This document shows positions 1 through 4,429 of a stretch of 6,923 nucleotides of DNA, one piece after another; within the stretch, counting starts at the first letter, position 1, and each line of letters starts with the position of its first letter. This stretch comes from Chitinophagaceae bacterium (lineage in GTDB: Bacteria; Bacteroidota; Bacteroidia; Chitinophagales; Chitinophagaceae). A program made the translations under genes and the position numbers. The notes under the pieces were generated by a model that ran no database searches, was not told where the DNA came from, and saw nothing but the letters and a program-made list of their open reading frames with translations. The stretch is taken from positions 1-6,923 of the forward strand of contig CANCKV010000169.1 of the NCBI GenBank assembly GCA_947378615.1, read 5' to 3'.

Positions 1-864
1 AGCAGTTTGGTTTGCACCAGTAGTGTTATTCATAAGCGCGTGATACCCATTGGCCGTATTCCACATATTACTACCGCCACCAAGTCCAAAAGTTGCACCA
101 TTAATAGTTGCATCTTTACTAAGTGTAGTAGCACCTGTAAAGGTTTTGTTTCCCGCAATAGTAGCTTGGTTGGTTGTTAAATCCACAAAGTTTTGGGTAG
201 TAGAACCTGTACCACCGTTGGCAATTGGCAAAGTAACTACCGGGGTGTTTAATGCACCATTTGTTACTGTTACAATACCAGTTCCTGCAGGTGCAGGGCC
301 TGCAGCTCCTGTAGCACCTGTTACTCCTTGAGATCCCGTTGCTCCAATAGGTCCTGTCGCTCCAGTTGCACCAGTTAAACCTTGAAGGCCTTGTGCACCT
401 GAAGCTCCAGCAGCACCTTTGATATTGGTTGTTATAGAATAGTTACCATTTGTTTTAAGATATACATCGCCAGTAGTGTTGTACAAATAATAATCACCAT
501 CAACACCCAAAGTACTTACAGGTATTGCTGAGCCATTGCGCCAAGTAGCACCATTTGTTCCACTAAAGCCTACAGAAAGGAAAGTCCAAGCAGTTCCATT
601 ATAATAATATAAACCGTTAGTTCCATCTGTTTGATAAACTATCAAACCTGCAGCAGGGGTAGCAATCGCGTTCTTTTGAGCTGCCGTCAAACGGGGAGGC
701 AAGAAACCCTTTGTACTACTAGTGACATCTAACTGTGCCGAAGGATGGATGCTTGTAGGCGAAACGCCTATACCTACCTGTGAAGAAGCTGAGGTGGCAA
801 ATAAGAAAACCATTGTTGTTAAAGCAATAGTAGCTTTCAAAAAGCGTGTGTTCAAGTGTGTCAT
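1..864 (-). CDS. Secreted collagen-like tail-fibre/adhesin-type surface protein, N-terminal part (truncated by window edge)
   Basis: The frame is open for 288 codons from ATG at 864-862 to base 1, so the C-terminus is missing. Residues 1-29 look like a Sec signal peptide: basic start, hydrophobic core around 11-23 (ATIALTTMVFLFA), small residues before QVGIG. Residues 29-70 match the segment common at the start of Bacteroidota surface and fibre proteins (VGIG, AQLDV, KGFLPPRLT). Residues 150-191 are about 14 Gly-X-Y triplets rich in GAT/GAA, a collagen-like triple-helix stretch. Residues 214-245 contain IANGGTGSTTQ and TIAGNKTFTG, typical of phage-like tail-fibre proteins. The last residues (NTANGYHALMNNTTGANQT) resemble head repeats of trimeric YadA-like adhesins. 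From family knowledge, more head repeats and perhaps an S74 intramolecular chaperone may follow outside the window. Inferred role: exported trimeric fibre or adhesin; ligand unknown. It is transcribed away from the rest of the window. Confidence 0.85.
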   Translation of the reverse strand, partial: MTHLNTRFLKATIALTTMVFLFATSASSQVGIGVSPTSIHPSAQLDVTSSTKGFLPPRLTAAQKNAIATPAAGLIVYQTDGTNGLYYYNGTAWTFLSVGFSGTNGATWRNGSAIPVSTLGVDGDYYLYNTTGDVYLKTNGNYSITTNIKGAAGASGAQGLQGLTGATGATGPIGATGSQGVTGATGAAGPAPAGTGIVTVTNGALNTPVVTLPIANGGTGSTTQNFVDLTTNQATIAGNKTFTGATTLSKDATINGATFGLGGGSNMWNTANGYHALMNNTTGANQTA

Positions 865-884
865 ATTGTTTGTTTTATAAAAAT

Positions 885-917
885 GTAAAGTATTGCGTTG
901 TTGACGGATAGAGACAA
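885..917 (-). promoter_or_regulatory. Candidate Bacteroidota-type promoter of the collagen-like gene
   Basis: On the minus strand, TACTTTAC at 892-885 is close to the Bacteroidota -7 consensus TAnnTTTG, and a TTG at 917-915 lies 22 nt upstream, near the usual -33 spacing. Transcription would start about 15-20 nt before the ATG at 864. The match is imperfect and the call rests on spacing and position. If correct, the -33 TTG lies inside one arm of the 912-935 hairpin. Confidence 0.3.
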
Positions 918-935
918 CCTCATCAGAGGTTGTCT
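912..935 (+). terminator. Terminator-like hairpin with 10-bp perfect stem, upstream of the collagen-like gene
   Basis: AGACAACCTC (912-921) pairs perfectly with GAGGTTGTCT (926-935) around the loop ATCA. On the plus strand the stem runs straight into a T run (935-939), giving a classic intrinsic terminator shape for rightward transcription. No rightward gene precedes it in the window. On the minus strand it lies 48-71 nt before the ATG at 864 and has no T run after it, so there it may be a leader structure, an operator, or a barrier that insulates the promoter. Confidence 0.6.
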
Positions 936-1254
936 TTTTATGCGGCTTTCCAATTTTTAACATCCATTCCATTTTATTCATTTTTTATATAATTGGGCAT
1001 AATAAGCCCACAATAATTCCTGTAAACATGAGTAATTTAAAAACATGATTTTCAGAAATGTTACGAAACCCCCTAGAAATGTTACGAAACTTTTCAATTG
1101 GGCAAAAAGTGACGAATTATTTAAAATCAGTGAAGAGCAAAAGTGGACATTGAATGAAGATTGCTAAAATATCGTTACTTCTCAGGAGGTGTTACCACAA
1201 GGGAAACAATGAAAAAGATAAGAAACAAAGTTTTCTAATAAAATAGATGAATCT
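936..1254. other. Intergenic region without a recognisable gene
   Basis: No credible coding region was found. Apart from the direct-repeat pair at 1054-1090, the stretch is AT-rich. A nine-codon mini-ORF (1209-1238, MKKIRNKVF) follows an AAGGG, and an AGGAGG lies further upstream at about 1184-1189. It is too short to call, but it could be a leader peptide or the remnant of a gene start. Confidence 0.5.
991..1104. repeat. Pair of 16-bp direct repeats with 21-bp period (candidate operator), flanked by a 9-bp repeat
   Basis: AGAAATGTTACGAAAC occurs perfectly at 1054-1069 and 1075-1090, so the repeat period is 21 bp, two DNA turns. The nine bases AATTGGGCA occur at 991-999 and 1096-1104 on either side, and the first of these is part of a small hairpin (TGGGC 994-998, GCCCA 1006-1010). 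Same-face direct repeats at this spacing are typical of regulator sites. The core AATGTTACG agrees partly with the published LytTR consensus (a central GTT in a 9-bp repeat). It is about 140-200 bp upstream of the candidate adhesin promoter. Regulatory function is inference. Confidence 0.45.
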
Positions 1255-1391
1255 GAGCAATTATAAAATCGTTTCACTAAGTACCCCACAATGCTACGCA
1301 GTAGGATTCCTCTGTGAACTTCTTTTTAATAAAACATAGAAAAAACTATGTCCTTTCTATGTGCCTATGAGCCTATGTGTTTAGCTTTTCT
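1255..1391 (+). repeat. Dispersed repeat, copy A
   Basis: The first 38 bases (1255-1292) are identical to 3241-3278 of copy C. The rest aligns with C but with many differences, ending in imperfect CTATGTG/CCTATGTG units. It carries the same central hairpin in altered form (CTAC GCA GTAG, 1294-1304) and a second hairpin ACATAG-A6-CTATGT (1334-1351). No coding capacity. It resembles the short-unit intergenic repeats (CTATGTG/CTCTGTGAA type) seen in Bacteroidota genomes. Confidence 0.8.
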
Positions 1392-1469
1392 ATCTACTAA
1401 AAGTTAAATAACAGAAACATGAACCTCTTTATTTCTCATTATGTAAGACTACTATATAACTTCTTTTCA

Positions 1470-1624
1470 GAAAGTCGTTCCTAATGCTACGAAGTAGAAT
1501 TTCTATGTGAACTTCTCTTTAATAAATCTTAGAAAAAAACTATGTGCCTTCTATGTGAACCTATCTGCCTATGTGTTGAGTTTTTTTATAAAATTCGTGT
1601 TATTTTCTATAGTATTAAATCTGA
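1470..1624 (+). repeat. Dispersed repeat, copy B
   Basis: Bases 1487-1547 are identical to 3280-3340 of copy C, followed after one mismatch by 32 more identical bases (1549-1580 against 3342-3373), and similarity continues to 1624. The left part has lost about 11 bases relative to A and C. Just beyond its right end, AATTGCTC (1626-1633) is the inverse of the GAGCAATT that opens copy A (1255-1262), so A plus B form a 379-bp block with short inverted ends. Confidence 0.85.
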
Positions 1625-1967
1625 CAATTGCTCAATTTATTTATTTCTGCCAAGGTTCGTTTCACCACGAAACTCTTTAAGCAAAAAAATATTATACACC
1701 CAAATAAAAGTTTTGTTGTGGTATTATCAAAATATTCAACTATAATTGCACCCGTTAGCAGGTATGAAAAATTCCTCTCCCTTAAAAAAGGTCTTCAATT
1801 CTTTATTTTTACTAATATTTCACGGTAATAGTAAGTATCAAATCGAATTAAGTTGGTTGTATAACAAATGGCAATTTTGTAATTTGTAAAATAGTAAACC
1901 ATCAACTCCTTTCCCTTTCCTCCTTTTTCTTTTCTTTAATATTTTTAAGAGACTCGTTTACTATTCT
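1625..1967. other. AT-rich intergenic stretch; 32-nt pyrimidine tract at 1906-1937
   Basis: No supported gene. Short overlapping frames here give low-complexity, biased translations and lie partly in repeat copy B. A TTCGTTTCACCACGAAAC segment near 1654-1672 resembles intergenic 'TTCACCACGAA' repeats. Bases 1906-1937 are all C or T, ending 66 nt before the start of the downstream gene; its function is unknown. Confidence 0.5.
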
Positions 1968-1970
1968 TTG
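1962..1970 (+). promoter_or_regulatory. Possible -7 element for the 235-residue gene
   Basis: TATTCTTTG is TAnnTTTG with one extra base. It would place the transcript start near 1976 and leave a leader of about 28 nt before the ATG at 2004. No good -33 TTG is visible, so this is weak. If right, it rules out translation from the in-frame TTG at 1968. Confidence 0.22.
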
Positions 1971-2003
1971 GATTTATTTCTTAATTGTTTAAATCTTAAA
2001 ATT

Positions 2004-2711
2004 ATGGGCTATTTTATTACAGCACCTTCGATTACACCTGCTATGAAAACAGCAGCCGTTTCTGACATCGCTAGTTTAAATACTATTTTAGATGCCGTTA
2101 AAATTGTACTGACACCTGCTCAAAAAGCGACTTTGCTTAAAGTGGCAACTGTAAGAGGTGCAGAAATTGTTTCCATCAAGTCAAGACTTATAGATGCTTA
2201 CCCCTCTATATTGCCACAAACTTGTACTGCAATTGCCTTATTGGCATTGATGCAGGAAGAAACAGATACCGCATCTTTAATTGCCATGTTAACGGCAACA
2301 GTAGGAGGATTAGAAACACATTTGAAAATTATTCAGAACGATGTGATGTATGTTTGTGGTCAATCTTTTGATAATGCCAAAATATTGGGTAATACAGTGC
2401 CTGCTGTTAAAGTGGTAGTTGATGAAATTTCAGCTGAATTCCATAGCAGGGTAAATGTGAAGAAAGTGGCTATTGCTTATGATATTGCTCCCGCTGCTAC
2501 TATTGAAATTGCAGGTGTTGTTACAGACAGTATTTTCACTAATGTTGGATTAACTGTTTTAACTATTTTAAACGAAAATGGTTTATTAGCAGATGCCATT
2601 ACCCTACATCCTGGTTCAGGAGTGCATATTCCACCTAGATGGACAAAAATTACCGTCACTAATGTTAGTGCAACTGCTCAAGGTCACTTTTGTGTATTTA
2701 TGCAAGCGTAA
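2004..2711 (+). CDS. Protein of unknown function, 235 residues, helical N-terminus and beta-like C-terminus
   Basis: I do not recognise this family. I chose ATG at 2004 (MGYFITAPSI) over the in-frame TTG at 1968, whose 12 extra codons (DLFLNCLNLKI) look like untranslated leader; no clear Shine-Dalgarno is present. There is no signal peptide and no clear membrane helix, so a cytoplasmic location, or export by another route, is likely. Residues about 15-150 are Ala/Val/Leu/Ile/Thr-rich and look alpha-helical (TPAQKATLLKVATVRGAEIV, TASLIAMLTATVGGLETHL). Residues about 153-235 alternate polar and hydrophobic like a small beta sandwich, with a distinctive LHPGSGVHIPPRWTKITVTN (201-220) and an Ala end. 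Codon use and composition look like a genuine protein throughout. It stands alone, is followed at once by 7-bp repeats and a terminator, and is bounded on both sides by dispersed repeats. A self-assembling or particle-like structural protein is one guess without proof. Confidence 0.8.
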   Translation: MGYFITAPSITPAMKTAAVSDIASLNTILDAVKIVLTPAQKATLLKVATVRGAEIVSIKSRLIDAYPSILPQTCTAIALLALMQEETDTASLIAMLTATVGGLETHLKIIQNDVMYVCGQSFDNAKILGNTVPAVKVVVDEISAEFHSRVNVKKVAIAYDIAPAATIEIAGVVTDSIFTNVGLTVLTILNENGLLADAITLHPGSGVHIPPRWTKITVTNVSATAQGHFCVFMQA

Positions 2712-2764
2712 TTGATAATTCGTAATTCGTATTTCGTAATTGATAATTGATAATTCGTAATTGA
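2709..2764 (+). repeat. Eight tandem 7-bp units (TAATTGA / TAATTCG)
   Basis: From the stop codon onward the sequence divides exactly into TAATTGA, TAATTCG, TAATTCG, TATTTCG, TAATTGA, TAATTGA, TAATTCG, TAATTGA. The first TAA is the stop codon of the 235-residue protein. Heptanucleotide repeats of this kind are known from intergenic DNA of Bacteroidota and cyanobacteria and may vary in copy number. The stop codon is kept whatever the copy number. Confidence 0.9.
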
Positions 2765-2801
2765 AAAAGGGGAGCTTTCTAACATAGAAGCCTCCCTTTT
2801 T
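2764..2801 (+). terminator. Intrinsic terminator of the 235-residue gene
   Basis: AAAAAGGG (2764-2771) pairs with CCCTTTTT (2794-2801). After a wobble and a mismatch the stem continues with GCTT/AAGC and, past a one-base bulge, CTA/TAG, closing a loop of ACA. The A run on the left and T run on the right make it usable from both strands, so it could also stop leftward read-through from the response regulator gene. Confidence 0.75.
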
Positions 2802-2820
2802 AAATTTCTTACTGTTTTTA

Positions 2821-3220
2821 GATGACTCCTTACTGTTTTCAAATGATTCCTTACAGTTATTTAGTGATTCCTTATACCTTTTTGATGATTCCTTAGATAA
2901 AAAATACGTAAGCATCATCATGTTGGTACATTCCTTAGACTTTTCTGATGATTCCTTACACCTTTTTGATGATTCCTTAGATAAAAAACACATAAGCAAC
3001 ATCATGTTGGTACATTCCTTAGACTTTTCTAATGACCTCTTAGGCTTTTCTGATACCCCCTTAGACTTTTCTGATGATTCCTTACATGAATTTAGTGGTA
3101 GCTAACAACTTTTTCATGAAGCGTTACATAAGTAAGGTACATACCTTAGACTTTTCTGATGATTCCTTACATGAATTTAGTGGTAGCTAACAACATTTCA
3201 TGAAGCGTTACATAAGCAAG
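2821..3220 (+). repeat. 400-bp array of about nineteen 21-bp units with 84/85-bp higher-order repeats
   Basis: Thirteen units lie in perfect 21-bp register from 2821 to 3093; most follow GATGATTCCTTA plus a variable AGACTTTTCT-like tail. Segments 2877-2946 and 2961-3030 are near-identical (period 84 = 4 x 21). Segments 3059-3137 and 3144-3221 are near-identical (period 85, one extra base). As 21 is a multiple of three, frames stay open on both strands: SLDFSDD heptads on plus, KESSEKS heptads on minus. The open minus frame has no ATG before 3005 and its 3' end runs antisense into the real gene, so I read this as non-coding repeat DNA. Confidence 0.85.
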
Positions 3221-3240
3221 GAATGCTAAATTAATAAATT

Positions 3241-3418
3241 GAGCAATTATAAAATCGTTTCACTAAGTACCCCACAATTCTACGAAGTAGAATTTCTATG
3301 TGAACTTCTCTTTAATAAATCTTAGAAAAAAACTATGTGCTTTCTATGTGAACCTATCTGCCTATGTGTTGAGCTTTTTTTATAAAATCCGGGCTATTTT
3401 CTATCGTATTAAATCTGA
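3241..3418 (+). repeat. Dispersed repeat, copy C (most complete copy)
   Basis: Its left 38 bases match copy A exactly, and bases 3280-3373 match copy B with one mismatch, so C is the fullest of the three copies, all in the same orientation. It contains a perfect 8-bp stem with 3-nt loop (AATTCTAC GAA GTAGAATT, 3276-3294) and CTATGTG-like units at 3334-3370. The sequence left of it, AATAAATTGAGCAATT (from 3234), is present in inverse form just right of copy B (1626-1641). No coding capacity. Confidence 0.85.
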
Positions 3419-3723
3419 AACAGACTGCTAATGACATCTTTTGAAACATGGGTAAATGCATTTAAAAGACAAATAAATCAGATATTTTGTTTTACTCTAA
3501 CTGTCATCCCGTAGGGAACTAACCAAAATTAAACAACTGATTATTGTGTTAGAGATCCCTACTTAAGACATTCGATAAACCTTCTTTTGTTGTAAATTCT
3601 GTCGTCTCAACAAACTCAGGCTGACACCCTAATTTCCGGTTAGTACGCTTAACTTAAGTACATGGATTTATGATTAGAATTTATTAGTTGCAACCGCTTG
3701 ACATTAAAAAAACAGCTCCTATA
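3419..3723. other. Intergenic region between repeat copy C and the response regulator gene
   Basis: No gene was found here. Besides the possible decayed element at 3501-3627, it has a 12-bp perfect palindrome TAAATGCATTTA (3453-3464) and the palindrome ACTTAAGT (3652-3659). A run of seven A (3706-3712) would be a U tract about 12 nt after the regulator's stop codon, but I find no stem before it. Confidence 0.5.
3501..3627. repeat. Possible decayed dispersed element with inverted ends (TGTCATCCCG ... CAGGCTGACA)
   Basis: The segment starts with CTGTCATCCCGTAGGGA and ends with GTCTCAACAAACTCAGGCTGACA. Both ends resemble the 'GTCATCCC...' and 'TCGACAAGCTCAGGCTGACA' intergenic repeats frequent in Bacteroidota genomes, in opposite orientations (CTGTCA against CTGACA). 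A GATCCCTAC at about 3551-3559 is a partial inverse of the left end. Only one copy is in the window, so the call rests on recalled similarity. Confidence 0.35.
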
Positions 3724-4425
3724 TTATCCTAATTTCGACAATAACTCATCTTTTATCTTTTTTGTTGGAATAGACAATTCAATTCCATTTATAATTAAAC
3801 TCTTTTCTTTAATTGTTTCAATTTGTTGGAGGTTGATGATATGCGACCTAGAAAGTTGTAAAAAAAGCATGGGAGGTAGTTTTGCAAGAAATCCACTAAT
3901 AGTTCCCCTTGTCTTTTCTCTATTTCCATTGGCTAAATGTATTTCCAAATAAATGTGCTTACTTTCAATCATACTAATATTTTCAAAATTTATCTTAGTA
4001 TATTTTTTTCCAGATTTAATCAACAAGTAATTAAAAGTATCTCCTTTTTTTTGCTGAGCAACCTGATAGTTGTTCATCCCTATCTCTATACAAGTAAACA
4101 AATCGTTTTGAGTAAAGGGTTTCAGCAAAAAAGTAAGGGGAAGAACCTTTTTAGCGGCCTCAATTGTGGAAGCATCTCCATTTGCTGTAATAAAAATAAA
4201 CGGAATTTGATAGGTCTCATTAATAATTTGTGCCAAGTCGATGCCTGTTGCTTTACCATTCAGTTTTATGTCTAGCAACAATAAATCAGGTTTATTAGTA
4301 CTTAAGTTATCCATTGCCTTTTCAACAGAATTGGCTATAAATAGTACCTGATAGCCTATATTTTTGAGGTACACTTCGATTGTCTTTGCAATGATGATTT
4401 CATCTTCTACAATTGCTATTTTCAT
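3724..4425 (-). CDS. LytTR-family response regulator, 233 residues
   Basis: Cytoplasmic DNA-binding partner of the kinase encoded just upstream. Residues 1-120 form a receiver domain: acidic pocket E7/D8/E9 in MKIAIVEDE, phosphoacceptor D52 in DLLLLDIKLNG, T80 in FIFITAN and K102-P103 in FLLKPF are all present. Residues about 130-232 are a LytTR domain (YLLIKSGKKYTKI, ISMIESKHIYLEIHL, FLQLSRSHIINLQQI), which typically binds paired direct repeats. I chose ATG at 4425, which opens the receiver domain at once and lies 4 nt after the kinase stop codon. A longer frame from 4500 would add 25 unrelated residues and overlap the kinase gene by 71 nt. Length is normal for the family and all key residues are intact. 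It is probably co-transcribed and perhaps translationally coupled with the kinase. Target genes are unknown; no clear terminator follows. Confidence 0.93.
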   Translation of the reverse strand: MKIAIVEDEIIIAKTIEVYLKNIGYQVLFIANSVEKAMDNLSTNKPDLLLLDIKLNGKATGIDLAQIINETYQIPFIFITANGDASTIEAAKKVLPLTFLLKPFTQNDLFTCIEIGMNNYQVAQQKKGDTFNYLLIKSGKKYTKINFENISMIESKHIYLEIHLANGNREKTRGTISGFLAKLPPMLFLQLSRSHIINLQQIETIKEKSLIINGIELSIPTKKIKDELLSKLG

Positions 4426-4429
4426 CTTA

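Noticed and set aside
50..331. Plus-strand proline/valine-rich frame of 93 residues
   Set aside because: It is the shadow of the Gly-X-Y-rich collagen-like gene on the opposite strand.
1209..1238. Nine-codon ORF (MKKIRNKVF) after an AAGGG
   Set aside because: Too short to support without conservation or expression data, and nothing nearby would be controlled by it as a leader peptide.
1255..1633. Complete MITE or insertion sequence
   Set aside because: Only 8-bp inverted ends (GAGCAATT/AATTGCTC) bound the A-B block, no target duplication or transposase is seen, and copy C lacks a clear right end.
1542..1828. Two overlapping plus-strand frames of 66-67 residues
   Set aside because: They start in or next to dispersed repeat copy B, have Phe/Ile/Lys/Tyr-biased translations as expected from AT-rich non-coding DNA, and show no motif.
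2616..3005. Minus-strand frame of 129 residues rich in KESSK heptads
   Set aside because: Its N-terminal half is a translation of the 21-bp array, its middle of the 7-bp repeats and terminator, and its end is antisense to the real 235-residue gene. The frame stays open because the unit length is a multiple of three.
2920..3105. Plus-strand frame of 61 residues with SLDFSDD heptads
   Set aside because: It lies wholly inside the 21-bp array, has no ribosome site or promoter, and is broken by the one-base shift in the next higher-order unit.
2821..3220. CRISPR array
   Set aside because: The units are contiguous 21-mers without unique spacers, and no cas gene is near.
3706..3712. Terminator of the response regulator gene
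   Set aside because: A seven-base U tract follows the stop codon on the minus strand, but no stem precedes it.
3937..4275. Plus-strand frame of 112 residues
   Set aside because: It is antisense to the response regulator gene, whose receiver and LytTR residues are intact.
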